DNA of 64,000 nt. It comes from Halocaridina rubra (lineage: Eukaryota; Arthropoda; Malacostraca; Decapoda; Atyidae). Where the stretch lies: assembly GCA_037179515.1 (NCBI GenBank), contig JAXCGZ010015135.1, positions 135,001 to 199,000 on the forward strand. The letters are read 5' to 3'. Position numbers and translations under genes: made by a program. The notes under the pieces were generated by a model. The model was not told the origin of the DNA. It saw nothing but the letters and a program-made list of their open reading frames with translations, and made no database searches. This document shows positions 32,825 to 45,857 of this stretch, one piece after another; within the stretch, counting starts at the first letter, position 1, and each line of letters opens with the position of its first letter.

Positions 32825-33528
32825 TTGAACACCCCCCCACTGCTACTATAGCTGCCTCTCTATCTTCCTCAACATTCAGCAAGCACTCAAAATATTCTGC
32901 CCATCTTTTCCTTGCATCGTTCCCTCTTAACATCTGTCCATTCACATCTTTCACTGTCTCTTCCATTCTCGATCCACCCTTCCTTACTCTCTTCACTTCT
33001 TTCCAAAACCTCTTTTTATTCTCCTCAAATGACCTACTAAAATCCTGTCCACACCTAACATTTGCTAACCTCTTCTCTTCCTCTACTTTCAACTGGGTTT
33101 CCACATTTTTCTCCCTATATCTTTCATACTTCCCCCTACTGTTACATGCACCATTCCTCAAAAGCTCTCTTTTTCTCTTCCACTGTCATTTTCACCCCTT
33201 CATTCCACCACTCGCTGCCCCTCCTCATGCCGCCTCCAACAAACCTCTTTCCACACACATCACTTGCATGTCCCACAAAACCTTTCATCAATCCCCATTC
33301 CTCCTCTAACTCCCCAACTACTCTTTCTTTCACCCTGTCATATACCACTTTCAACCTGCCCTGATATTCCTGTCTCTTCTCTGGCTTTTTCAACTCGTAC
33401 ACCTTCACCACTTCCATTCTACATCCCCCCACTCTATTTCCCCACTCTTTTGCTATTACCACTTTTGCTTCAGCCAAAAAATGATCAGGCATCCCAGCAG
33501 CCAGCCACACCCCTAAATGCATCCACAT
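32805..33528 (-). pseudogene. RTE-like LINE linker between endonuclease and reverse transcriptase
   Basis: Two overlapping frames (33142-33528 and 32805-33161) give a charged region with GSEWWNEGVKMTVEEKKRAF, the W.W..E...AI..K-type motif typical of this linker, then KNVETQLKVEEEKRLANV and FWKEVKRVRKG. A frame change near 33150 breaks it. Confidence 0.8.
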
Positions 33529-33536
33529 CTTTCACT

Positions 33537-34557
<1,021 letters not shown>

Positions 34558-34853
34558 TGGAGAAGGTAACTCTGAAATTTTTATAAACAAAGCTGAGCAT
34601 TAGAGAAGAATCTATATTTTACACAAGGTTTGAAGACAAAATGTACCTGATATCAACTTTGAAGAATTGCATCGAGAGATTCTTCTCCCATGGAGGTACA
34701 TATTTAGATAAACAAATAGGCTAATATATGTTTACTTATCTTACTACTTTGGCAATGAAGACTTCTCACATCTTTTGCTCTCTATCGTGCTACAACCATA
34801 CACATTTAGACACCCCAAAACTAGAGTTTGGGGAGAATCTATCAATCTGTCTG

Positions 34854-35539
<686 letters not shown>

Positions 35540-35590
35540 TGGAGAAGGTAACTCTGAAAGTTTTATAAACAAAGCTGAGCATTAGAGAAG

Positions 35591-35977
<387 letters not shown>

Positions 35978-36005
35978 CAAATAAGCACATTACATATATG
36001 AAAGC

Positions 36006-36600
<595 letters not shown>

Positions 36601-36812
36601 GAGATATTACCTACTTGTGCTTACGGGAAAGAGCCCAAAGCTCGTATCTTCCCGTCTCCTCATCTGTTCCATATTTACTTAGTGATAGTTATCATACCTA
36701 TCTATAGAGTTACCATTAACTACCTCCTCGCTTAGCAAATTCCAATTATCAACTGCTCTTACACTGAAAAAGTACTTCTTTACATCCTGCAAAGAAGTTT
36801 TCTTACGAAGCT

Positions 36813-37661
36813 TCAAACTATGACCTCTAGTTCTAGTGACAGCCATATAAAATATCGATCCCTATCCACTCTATCATAACCATGAAGGAATTGAAAGGCT
36901 GTCACCATATCCCCCCTCAATCTTCTAGCTTCGAGTGATGGTAAGCTTAATTCCTTCAGCCTTTCATCATAACTAAGATTGCGTATTTCTGGCACCAGTT
37001 TCGTGCCATGTCTTTGAACTTTTTTAAGCTTAACTATGTGCTTTTTCAAGTGCGGATTCCAAAAGTTGGTTGCATATTCAAGTTTTGGCCTCACATAAGT
37101 TACATAAATATATCTGAACATTTCCTTATCCATGTGCCCGAAGGCTACCCTTACATTTGGTAAGAAAGCATATGCTGCCCTTACTATGCCATGTATATGC
37201 ATTCCCGGAGAAAAATCAGCCAGTATGTTTACTCCTAGATTTCTCTCATTTTCTGTCTCTTGAAGTTGTACTCCTGCCACCGAGTAGTCAAGCTTGGGCC
37301 TTCTTGCTCTTGTACCCATTCTCATTACCTTACATTTCGAAATACTGAATCTCATTAGCCACTTTTCTGACCACACAAGGAGACTATTTAGATCTTCTTG
37401 AAGTTCTCTACCATTGTTCTCGTTTCTTACTTTCTTCACAATCTTTGCATCATCTGCAAACATATTCATGAATGAATTTACAGACTCTGGTAGGTCATTT
37501 ACATATACAAGAAACAAAAGTGGCCCTAAAACTGAACCCTGTGGAACTCCACTACTAACTCTTCTCCATTCAGACACTGACTGTCTTACTCTAACCTTCT
37601 GTTCCCTTCCTTCTAAGTAAGTTTTTATCCATTTCAAGACATTTCCACCTATTCTAGCCAT
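36813..37661 (-). CDS. CR1 ORF2 palm and C-terminal region (copy E)
   Basis: The 282 codons run from [13 protein letters not shown] through motif B ([20 protein letters not shown]), motif C (MFADDAKIV), motif D and the C-terminal blocks to DRYF, where a frame change cuts off the last 60 residues. Motif A lies upstream near 37710 in the same frame, preceded by a lesion near 37770-37800. Confidence 0.9.
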   Translation of the reverse strand: MARIGGNVLKWIKTYLEGREQKVRVRQSVSEWRRVSSGVPQGSVLGPLLFLVYVNDLPESVNSFMNMFADDAKIVKKVRNENNGRELQEDLNSLLVWSEKWLMRFSISKCKVMRMGTRARRPKLDYSVAGVQLQETENERNLGVNILADFSPGMHIHGIVRAAYAFLPNVRVAFGHMDKEMFRYIYVTYVRPKLEYATNFWNPHLKKHIVKLKKVQRHGTKLVPEIRNLSYDERLKELSLPSLEARRLRGDMVTAFQFLHGYDRVDRDRYFIWLSLELEVIV

Positions 37662-37786
37662 TGCTTGCAGCTTCCTAATAAGTCTCCCATGTGGAACAGT
37701 GTCAAACGCTTTCTGGAAGTATAGGAATATGCAATCTGCCCAGCCCTCTCTTTCCTGTGAGATTTGACTTAATTCATCATAAAATT

Positions 37787-38415
37787 CTAATAAATTGTTA
37801 CTGTTGATCTACCTTCTCTGAAGACATGTTCTCTCACTGACAAAAAGTTGAAGGATTCCAAGTGAAGAGAGATATGTTTCCTTAGTAGTTTCTCCATAAC
37901 TTCGCAAACTATGCTCGTCAAGAAAACTGGTGTATTGTTTAGATTCGTATCCCTCCTTCCCTTTTTGAAGATAGGTATCACGTTTGCTTGTTTCCAGCAT
38001 CTTGGAATCTCCCCTGACTCCAGTGACTTTTTAAATATGATATTTAGCGCCACTGATGTAGTCACCATGGCTCAAATGGTAGCGTCCGCGACTTTGAGGC
38101 GTCAGGTCGAGGGTTCTCGCCCCGTCACGGTCTGAGATTAGCAAGGGCATGCACTCAGGGTAACGGTTACATCTGCAAAAGCAAGTACTCTTCAAGAAGG
38201 CAACCGTCATAGCCCTTGGTAGAAAAGGGAGTCCGTGATGTAAAACCGGAACTTAGTGCCACTGATATTGAGTTTGCGCATTTTTTAAGTACATGAGGGG
38301 ATATATCATCATGACCTGCAGCTTTATGGACATCTAACTCCATCAGCGCTTTGCATACCTTTGTGGCTGAAAGGTTGATGTTCTCAAATACCAGCCCATG
38401 AGCTTCTACTCTGCA
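37787..38415 (-). pseudogene. CR1 ORF2 reverse transcriptase N-terminal part (copy E), split by SINE
   Basis: The frame 37787-38068 carries [35 protein letters not shown] and [11 protein letters not shown]. Across the SINE (38253-38415) the upstream part [20 protein letters not shown] continues, with a GPDD to GHDD change. Confidence 0.88.
38058..38252 (+). repeat. tRNA-derived SINE family V1, nested in CR1 copy E
   Basis: The 195-bp SINE has A-box TGGCTCAAATGG and a B-box-like GGGTTCTCGCCCC. Flanks TTAGCGCCACTGAT (38044-38057) and TTAGTGCCACTGAT (38253-38266) are a 14-bp target duplication with one later mismatch. The host CR1 sequence continues correctly when the SINE and one flank are removed. 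Confidence 0.93.
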
Positions 38416-38420
38416 ATCTG

Positions 38421-38422
<2 letters not shown>

Positions 38423-38472
<50 letters not shown>
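38423..38472. repeat. (TG)n between CR1 copies
   Basis: About 50 bases of TG repeat separating the 5' end of copy E from the 3' tail of the next minus-strand CR1. Confidence 0.97.
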
Positions 38473-38476
<4 letters not shown>

Positions 38477-40487
38477 TTCCCAATTGTGCTTACGGGAAAG
38501 AGCCCCATGCTAGTAACTCCCCATCTCCTGGTCAGTTCCATATTTTACTTAGTGATTCTTATCATACTTGTAATTAAAAGTATAGGCTAAGATAGCATTA
38601 ACTGCCACATCGCTTAGCGATATCCAATCAACAACTACTCTTACACTAAAATAAAAATACTTATTACATTCTCCAAAGAAGTTTCCTAACGAAGCTTCAA
38701 TCTATGACGTCTAGGTCTAATGCCAGGCATATTAAAATATCGATTCCTATCCACCCTATCATAATGTTGAAAGACTTTAAAAACCAACACAATATCCCCC
38801 TTTATTTTTCTAGTTTCACGTTATGGTAAGTCTAATTCCCTCAGTCTCTCATCATTACTGAGATTGCGTATTTCTGGCACCAGTTTCTTGGCATGTCTTT
38901 GATTTTTTTTACTAGCTTAACAATGTGCTTTTTCAAGTGTGGATTCCCAAAGGGGGCTGCATATTCAAGCTTTGGCCTCACATAGGTTACATAAATATTT
39001 CTGAACATTTCCTTGTTCTTGTGGCTGAAGGCTACCCTTGCATTTGCTAAGAGAGCATTTGCTGCCCTTACTATGCCATTTATATGCATTTCTGAAGACA
39101 AAGCTGCCAGTATATTGTCTCTTGAAGTTCTGCTCCTGCTATTGAGCCTCTGGGTCCTCCATGACCCATTCCACCCATCCGTGGGTGGAGAATCTAAAAC
39201 AACAGCAGCTATTGAGCATTCAAGCTTGAACCTTCTTACACATTTTTTTTTTAATGATTTTGACACCAGGACGGGCCAAGAAAAATAAAAATAAATATAC
39301 CTTCATCGGGCCTGGGCACTAAGAAAACATAGAAACAGATGGGAGTATTGTGACTTGTCAGATGTAAAGGGATAATTAGACATGTGTAACGAATATCCAA
39401 GAATATTCGGTGTTGATGTAGGCATAGAAAGAGAACGTAACTGAAGAAAGACTTAACATCGAACTGTCCTGGACAGCCTTATTTAAGTCCACAAGACCCT
39501 TCAGCTGTCGTTGCACCCATTCTCATTACCTTATATTTAAAAGCACTGAATTGCATTAGCCACTTTTCTGACCACTCATGCATCATCTGCAAACATATTC
39601 ATGAATGAATTTACAGGCTCTGGTAGGTCATTTACATATACAAGGAACAAAAGTGGCCCTAAAACTGAAGCCTGTGGAATTCCACTGCTAACCCATCTCT
39701 AATCAGAAACTGGGTGTTTTAATCTAACCCTCTGTTTCCTTCCTTCTGAGTAAGTTTTTATCCATTCCAAGACATTTCCACCTATTCTCGCTATTACTTA
39801 CAGCTTCTTAATAAATTTCCAGTGTAGGGATGTATCAAATATCTTCTGGAAGTCTGGGAATATACATTCTGCCCAGCCATATTTTTCTTGTAAGATTCGG
39901 TTTACCTATCATTAAATTTTAATAAATTTGTTACGGTGATGTACCTTCTCTGAAACCATGTTGTCTCACAGACGAAAAGTTGAAGGATTCCAAGTGAAGA
40001 GAGATGTGTATTCTTAGTAGTTTATCCAATACTTTGCAAACTGTGCTGGTCAAGGAAGCATGTCTATAGTTTAGAGCTGTATCTCTCCTTCCCTTTTTGA
40101 AGATAGGTATGATGTTCCCTTGTTTTCAGCATCTTGGAATATCCCCTGATTCCAGTAACTTTTCAAATATGATACATAATGCCATCGATGCTGTCTTAGC
40201 TAATTTCTAAAGTACATAAGGAGATATATCATCAAATCCTGTTGCTTTTTGGGCATCTTATAATATCAGTTCTTTGCATACTTCTGTGGCTGAAAAGCTG
40301 TTGTTCTCTATTGCCGGCCCGTGAGCACCTATCTCTATAATCTAAGGGGGTGGGGTATTTTCTGCCAAAAATGCTGACTGAAACTCCTTGTTCAATTCTT
40401 CACAGATCTCTTCATCCGTCTAAGTTATGCCTTCATCTGCTGTCTTTAGCTTTAAAACCTGTACTTTGACCATCAGTTTTCCTCTGA
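38473..40487 (-). pseudogene. CR1 reverse transcriptase and C-terminal region of the composite element
   Basis: Blocks include YVTYVRPKLEYAAPFGNPHL (38841-39266), the complement of the catalytic GCAGATGATGCA near 39583-39594, GLVTSMVSEK-like and VIPIFKKG near 40100, and the PQI..-ENT start near 40350. A ~300-bp LINE derivative (39243-39510) and deletions, for example between motifs C and D, interrupt it. The degenerate tail and (TG)n lie at 38425-38490. Confidence 0.85.
39243..39510 (-). mobile_element. ~300-bp non-autonomous derivative of LINE family 2, copy 4, 5'-truncated
   Basis: The 3' end (T run, TTTTGACACCAGGACGGGCC) and body (TTGTGACTTGTCAGATG, TGATGTAGGCATAG, CTTCAGCTGTCG) match the other copies. 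The last ~30 bases of the 5' end are absent. It interrupts CR1 sequence between AAGCTTGAACCTTCTTACAC and GCACCCATTCTCATTACC, so it is a genuine insertion. Confidence 0.85.
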
Positions 40488-41179
40488 TAAAGCTGTAGGA
40501 AAGTTTGGGATTTTCTTTAGCCTTCCTGGTGATATCCCTTTCAGTCTCTCTCTGCTTCTCTTCTTTTACTTAGGTAATAATTTCTTTCACTTTTATAAGT
40601 CTGCCCGGCATTTATGTTTATTCTACTCCTATACCTTCACTCCTTAGCTCTATACACTCATTATTGAACGATTTATCTCTGGCAGGAATAGCTCCTTTTT
40701 GTGTGGAAGGTATGCAACAATCAACTATCTTCCCATATTCCTCATAAAAAATGTCGTACATTACTTGTACATATTTGTTGTTAACCCTGCTCAGGTAAGC
40801 ATTTTATTGTATATCGTTTAGGTAACCCAGGGTTAAAGCTGTAGGAAAGTTTGGGATTTTCATTAGCCTTCCTGGTGATATCCCTTTCAGTCTCTCTCTG
40901 CTTCTCTTCTTTTACTTAGGTAATAATTTCTTTCACTTTTATAAATCTGCCGGGCATTTATGTTTATTCTACTCCTATACCTTCACTCCTTAGCTCTATA
41001 CACTCATTATTGAACGATTTATCTCTGGCAGGAATAGCTCCTTTTTTCGTGGAAGGTATGCAACAATCAACTATCTTCCCATATTCCTCATAAAAAATGT
41101 CGTACATTACTTGTACATATTTGTTGTTAACCCTGCTCAGGTAAGCATTTTATTGTATATCGTTTAGGTAACCCAGGGT
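40488..41179. repeat. Tandem duplication, 346-bp unit, two copies
   Basis: 40488-40833 and 40834-41179 are nearly identical, with differences such as TTTTGTGTGG against TTTTTCGTGG. Each unit contains CR1 linker sequence and the first ~50 bases of a piggyBac left end including its TTAA (40781 and 41127). The duplication therefore happened after the piggyBac insertion. Confidence 0.9.
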
Positions 41180-41403
41180 CTGACAGGCCAAAAAGAAAAA
41201 ATACTTCTAATTGCTTTATTGAAGTAGAAATTGACACAAATGCTATTTATTAACTCTTCTTGCTGCTAATGACAGAATTTTTAACTTTAACTTAAATTTT
41301 TTATGGATATAAATAAAAAGAAATGGGTGAAATTTTTTGTATTCTTATTGTGGCGTCTGCCAAGCCAACCTGAAACGACTTCTGTTTTTGGCCATGATCA
41401 GGG
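41131..41403. mobile_element. Internally deleted piggyBac (273 bp) with TTAA duplication
   Basis: TTAA at 41127-41130 and 41404-41407 flanks a 273-bp insert that begins CCCTGCTCAGG and ends CATGATCAGGG. Its first ~265 bases align with the left end of the 5.46-kb piggyBac (46983-47260), including the subterminal GGGTCTGACAGGCC motif. Nearly all of the rest, including transposase, is missing. The flanking CR1 sequence is continuous once the insert is removed. Confidence 0.85.
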
Positions 41404-41407
41404 TTAA

Positions 41408-42221
41408 ATAAGGTACTGCAGTTAATAACTGCAAAACCCTCATTAATACTGATGTGATCACCTTTTGGATAGTTCCTCCTCATGTCCTCATTTCCTCTAC
41501 TCTCAGGCAGATCATCTTCGATGATATACTCCATCAACAATACACAGTGTTCACTATTTCCTATTGGTGGTTTATACTCTATTTTTTCAATAGCCAACAC
41601 GTTATCTGTGATTAGTAGATCAAGCTGCGATGGCTCATCCCCACCCCTGGCCATCGTTGGTTCTAGTGCATGTTGGTATAGGAAATTTCATTGTACGCGA
41701 TCGAGGAATCTTGCCCCGAATGAGTCCTCCCCACTGTGTGGGTCAAGATTTATCATATCTATCTCTCTATGATTAAAAACTCCCATATTCAAAATACTAT
41801 ATTTTCTTTCACATGCAATGTTAACAATTGAGTTATAGACTTCAATATTACCTATATGACTTACCTCATGAACTTCTAGCCTATGTTGGTTCCTTGGTGG
41901 GTTCTATACAAAAGTTATTGTAATGCTTCCTGACCCGATATTTATGTGAGCAACAAGAAATTTCTTCAGCTCACTTCCTACTGCAAAGTTTATTTCTTCA
42001 ACATAAAATCTTTCATATATGAGCAGTGCTATCCCTCCACCAGTCCTCTCAGATCTTTCAACCCTAAAAAATCTGAAGCCCTTAGGAAAAATAGTGATAC
42101 TGTTTATGTCCTCACTTAACTTGGTCTCTGTAACCACTACTACATCTGATTTACTTTTGTAAATCCTATATTTAAATTCTACTGCCTTACCAGCTACAAA
42201 ATCAGCATTTGTGTACAGCAA
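41408..42221 (-). pseudogene. CR1 endonuclease, unit 1 of the composite element
   Basis: Frames at 41904-42221 (LYTNADFVAGKAVEFK, VVVTETKLSEDINS, GGGIALLIYERF) and 41301-41654 (PSQLDLLITDNVLA, PIGNSEHCVLLMEY, where the SDH motif is SEH) plus intervening fragments cover the whole endonuclease. The catalytic SDH is damaged and the frame is broken. Confidence 0.88.
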
Positions 42222-42224
42222 TAT

Positions 42225-42419
42225 TAATGAGGCCGCATCCTCTGATCTTCTTTCATTATCTTCTTTATCTCCTAATTGTCTGGAAGAACTCTAAAACAAA
42301 AATTTTTCTTCTCTTCCTCATCTTTTCTCTCATTAACCTTCTAGCCTCTTGCAACAAGGTTTAGATCCTCTCTATCTGTTTCTGTGTTCTGTATGGTCTA
42401 ATGAACAATGTTTTGAAAT
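42225..42419 (-). pseudogene. CR1 ORF1 C-terminal part, unit 1
   Basis: The reverse complement matches the last ~190 bases of ORF1 (the codons around NLLQEARRLN and RVLPDKG in intact copies), broken by stops. The rest of ORF1 lies beyond the nested LINE at 45858-46640. Confidence 0.75.
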
Positions 42420-42619
42420 CTTTTTTTTTTTTTTTAAGAGTGTGACACCGGGACAGGCAGAAACTGCCCTCATCAACATAGTCCCAGGCATGAGAAAACA
42501 CCAAGACAAAGGAAAAGAAAAAGGTTAAGGGCAAGGCAGAGATGAGGTAATGCCACACAAAGGAAAACGACAGACAGAAAAAAACAGTCAAAGTAAAGAG
42601 GACCCAGAGATATGGAGGA

Positions 42620-43030
42620 CTAGGCTCTGAGATGACGATAGATCTGGTTTTTGAAGGATGAAAGGTCATAAGAATTAGGAAAGACAGAAGGAGGAAGAGA
42701 ATTCCAGAGTCTGGAGGTAGATGGGAAGAAGCAGTCGCTGCACCGACCAATCTGCGAGCTAAAAATCTCCACACAGTACCTGTGAGATGAGGCCGCTTGG
42801 TGAGTGTTACGCGGCCTCGGCAGTGGAGGAGGGATGCAACTTGCCAACTCATCAGAGCAGCGATGGAAGTAGTAGCGATAGAAAAACGAAAGGGAAGATA
42901 CCTTACGGCGAAGAGAGAGAGAATCCAGGTTAGAAGTAAGAGAAGGATCATTAATGAGTCTGACTGCGTTAGATTCAACCCTATCAAGAAGATAAGTAAA
43001 GGAAGAAGCACCCTAGATGTGTGAGCAGTA
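42620..43030 (-). pseudogene. LINE family 2 C-terminal region (copy 2)
   Basis: Frames 42361-43011 and 42620-42847 include LLDRVESNAVRLINDP-type sequence near 42960, then PLPRPRNTHQAASSHRYCVE and SRLWNSLPPSVFPNSYDLSS, the W.SLP..V block typical of LINE C termini. The frame changes near 42850. Confidence 0.8.
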
Positions 43031-43247
43031 TTCTAAGCAGGGGCAGATAAGACCTTTGTAAATTTTAAGTAACTGCAATGAGGAAAAGTAATGACGAAAA
43101 CGAAGCAAAACCCCCAAATTTTTGGATGAAGATTTAGAAATTTGGATTATGTGATTCCTCCAAGACAAGTTAGAGGCTATATCGATTCCTCATATATTGA
43201 TAGAGTTAAGAGGGTAAATTTCATTAGTTATGAAGACAATAAGGTTA

Positions 43248-44168
43248 TCACGAGGAGAAGAAGATAAAGAGATAGCCAGAAACTGTCTTGGAGGCATTGA
43301 ATTTAACTAAATTTTGAGTGCCCCATTCAGATACTCTCTGCAAATCGGAGTTAAGAGTAGAAGAAAGAGTGATACGAGATTGATTACGAGTAACAGATGA
43401 AGGTTGTGAAGAAAAGGCAGAGGAAATGTGAAGGGTAGAATCATCGGCAAAGGCATGAAGAAGAGAGGAAGATGGGGATTGTAGAAGATCATTGATGAAG
43501 AGAAGGAAGAGAGTAGGTGAAAGAACAGAGCCCTGTGGAACACCACTGGAAACAGAGAAAAGGCTAGATGTAGTGCCATCAACAACTACAGGTATAGAAC
43601 GGTCAGTAACAAAACTGGAAATCAGAGAAGAGAAAGAAGGGGATAAGCCATAGGCAGGGAGTTTGGCCAACAGAGCCTTGTGCCAGACTCTGTCAAAAGC
43701 CTTAGAGATATCAAGGGCGACGACAAAGGATTCCCCATAGTTCCTCAGAGAAGATGACCATACATGAGTAAGATAGGAGAGGAGATTACCAGTGGATTTT
43801 GCCTTGCGGAAGCCGTACTGGTGATCAGAGATAAGTGAGTTAGATTCAAGGCATTTCAAGAAGTGAGCATTGAGCAAAGTTTCAAAAACTTTAGCAATAG
43901 AGGAGGTTATAGCAATAGGTCGGTAGGTAGAAGGAATAGAGCGGTCACCCTTCTTAGGAACAGGTTGAACTAGAGCATGCTTCCAAGATGAAGGATAGAT
44001 ACTGGTTGATAGAATGAGACGAAAAAGACGGCAAAGCACGGGAGCCAGTTCATCTGCAAACTCTTTAAGGAACCTTGCAGGGATACCATCGGGACCAGAT
44101 GCCTTGTTTGTCTTTAGCGAGCGAAGAACCTTATGAACTTTGCGTGAAGAAAGGATAAGGGAGGGCAT
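43248..44168 (-). CDS. LINE family 2 reverse transcriptase (copy 2)
   Basis: The 306 codons contain VLRSLKTNKASGPDGIPARF, ALVQPVPKKGDRSIPSTYRP, DHQYGFRKAKSTGNLLSYL, motif A FVVALDISKAFDRVWHKALL, motif [21 protein letters not shown], motif C LLHAFADDSTLHI and motif D VKFNASKT. All catalytic aspartates are intact, unlike copy 1. The frame is lost at motif D (near 43285), where a deletion removes QFLAIS. This is the best-preserved reverse transcriptase of the family here. Confidence 0.94.
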   Translation of the reverse strand: MPSLILSSRKVHKVLRSLKTNKASGPDGIPARFLKEFADELAPVLCRLFRLILSTSIYPSSWKHALVQPVPKKGDRSIPSTYRPIAITSSIAKVFETLLNAHFLKCLESNSLISDHQYGFRKAKSTGNLLSYLTHVWSSSLRNYGESFVVALDISKAFDRVWHKALLAKLPAYGLSPSFSSLISSFVTDRSIPVVVDGTTSSLFSVSSGVPQGSVLSPTLFLLFINDLLQSPSSSLLHAFADDSTLHISSAFSSQPSSVTRNQSRITLSSTLNSDLQRVSEWGTQNLVKFNASKTVSGYLFIFFSS

Positions 44169-44269
44169 AGGGTTAGAGAGGGGAAAAGACTGAGGAACAG
44201 GTGCGCTGGAATCGTTGATAGAAGAGTTGGCAGAAAAATGAGAGCCAAAGAGAGTGGCTCTGTCAGTGG

Positions 44270-44720
44270 GAGAGCAAGCTATAGAACCATCAGAACGAAT
44301 GAGAGGGGGAAAGCTTGAGTTACAGAAGTTTTTGGAGAGGTTTTTGGCTAAGGACCAGAAGCATTTGTCAGTGGGAGAGGAGTTAAGGTCATCAACTTTC
44401 CTTCTTATAAAGGAAGCCTTAGACCTTTGAATCTGAGCAGTACAGCAATTCCTAGCTATAATAAAAGCAGAGCGAGTTAAATCGGAAGGAGAGACTTGGT
44501 AAGATCGGTGAGCCTGATTCCTGGCCTATACAGCCATGGAGCAGGCACTGTCAAACCAAGGTTTAGGGGGAGAGAAAGTTTTTGTAGAAGAGGGAATGTA
44601 CGCCTCCATTCCCGCGGTCACGATCTCGGCAACTTTTACGGCTACCCAATCAGGGTTGCGGGACCGAAAACAGTAGTCATCCCATGGGAAGTCAAAGAGA
44701 AAGTTATGCAAATTTTCTTG
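44270..44720 (-). pseudogene. LINE family 2 linker (copy 2)
   Basis: The region carries the codons for FIRRKVDDLNSSPTDKCFWS, the basic ARNQAHRSYQ segment and FDSACSMAV, with the frame 44526-44711 continuing HNFLFDFPWDDYCFRSRNPD. Stops such as the one near 44530 interrupt it. It joins endonuclease to reverse transcriptase. Confidence 0.78.
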
Positions 44721-44730
44721 TTGGGTTCGC

Positions 44731-45600
44731 TCAAAGTGCCAAAGGCGGCGTTGAGTAGGAGGGATTGGTGGCGGGGGAGCAAAAATGGAAGAGACAGATC
44801 ATAGAGTGGTCAGATTTACCAAGAGGGGAAAGCACAGAATAAGAGTAGTTTGAAGAGTTAGAAGTAAAAAATAGGTCAAGAGTGTTTGCAGCATGTTCGT
44901 GACGATCAGGAACGCGAGTAGGATGTTTGATAATTTGCTCCAGATCGTGAGTAATAGAGAAAGCAAGGGCCTCACTTCCTCCCACATCAGTGTGAGAAGA
45001 ATGAAGCCACTCACTGTGGTGTACATTGAAGTCTCCAATGTAGAGAACTTTGGCATGTGGGTGAGAAGATAGCAAGGACTCATGGCACGAGGAGAGATAT
45101 TCAAAGAAAGACACAAACTCGGTGGAGTTTGGAGAACAGTAGCAAAACCAAAGGATGATAGTGGTAGTGGAGAGATAGACTTTTAGCCATAGACATCAAA
45201 GTCAGGAGATTCAAGGTCCATGAGCCTCACAGTAGGAGTGTTAATGTTGCAGTATGCACAGACCCCACCTCTGGAACTAAAACGAGTATACAGATTATAG
45301 TGGGAGATTTGAAATGGGTCAGTGGAAGCATGTATAGACAACTGGGTTTCAGATAGGAGGAGCAGGTTAGGGAGGAAAGTGCCCAAGTGCTGTTTCACAG
45401 ACGAAAGATTAGAGTTCAGCCCATGAATGTTTGAATAGAGAAGAGTGAAAGAAGCAGATCTATTAGGAGGTGCAAGGTTATGAGCAGAACCATTACTACC
45501 ACCAGGCGTGTCTGCCCTCAAGCCAATGGTGGAGTCAACACGATCCCCGGAGATTCTTCGCACCCCACTATGCCGGGTACTGGGGGCCATTAGTTGTGAA
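44731..45600 (-). pseudogene. LINE family 2 endonuclease (copy 2)
   Basis: The frame 45183-45677 gives LMAPSTRHSGVRRISGDR, then FTLLYSNIHGLNSNLSSV (Asn motif), LLLLSETQL (Glu motif) and GGVCAYCNINTP. The frame 44731-45114 gives VLYIGDFNVHHSEWLHS and NTLDLFFTSN. The frame 44799-45116 region encodes LLVNLTTL in place of the LGKSDHSMI motif because of a short deletion near 44798. All endonuclease motifs are recognisable across two to three frames. Confidence 0.88.
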
Positions 45601-45604
45601 CCTT

Positions 45605-45857
45605 CCATAAATAATGACAAAATGTGAAGAAAAGGAAAGTAAAAGAGACAGATGTGCAGAATGTTGTGACTTGTCAAATGTAATGGAATAGCAAGAGATG
45701 TGTAATGAATATGCCAGAATATTCAGTGTAAATGTAGGCATGAGGAAAGAACCGTCCTGAAGGAAGACTCAACCTGGAACTGTCTGGACCAGTCCTAGTT
45801 GCATCCTAATACCTTCAGTCATAGTCTTTCAACAGGCGGCTGGTGCCATGGCCAACC
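45605..45857 (-). promoter_or_regulatory. LINE family 2 5'UTR
   Basis: This noncoding leader lies between the first coding block and the upstream boundary with CR1. It aligns over its length with the 5' ~250 bases of the ~300-bp derivatives (ATGGCACCAG, CTTCCTTCAG, ATGCCTACAT, GACAAGTCACAACA in order). An internal promoter is expected for a LINE 5' end, but no motif proves it. Confidence 0.7.

Larger units (their letters stand above)
36602..38418 (-). mobile_element. CR1-like LINE copy E, 5'-truncated, with nested SINE
   Basis: On the minus strand the copy begins near the reverse transcriptase start (CAGATTGC..TAGAAGC at 38418, against (TG)n) and ends in the stem-loop (36623-36655) and a degenerate tail unit next to (TG)n. 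A V1 SINE is inserted at 38058-38252. Frames at 37787-38068 and 36813-37661 hold most of the reverse transcriptase. Confidence 0.94.
42420..45857 (-). mobile_element. LINE family 2 copy 2, full length, nested in CR1
   Basis: A 3.4-kb insertion splits CR1 ORF1 between TGTTTTGAAATC (left) and TTGAAGGTCTTTCAG (right), so both ends are defined by the host element. The 3' end has an A run of about 16 bases. The 5' end reads AGGTTGGCCATGGCACCAG on the minus strand, the same terminus as the ~300-bp derivatives. Order on the minus strand: 5'UTR (45857-45610), endonuclease, linker, reverse transcriptase, C-terminal region, 3'UTR. No separate ORF1 is present. Any target duplication is too short or masked by the T run. 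Confidence 0.92.
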
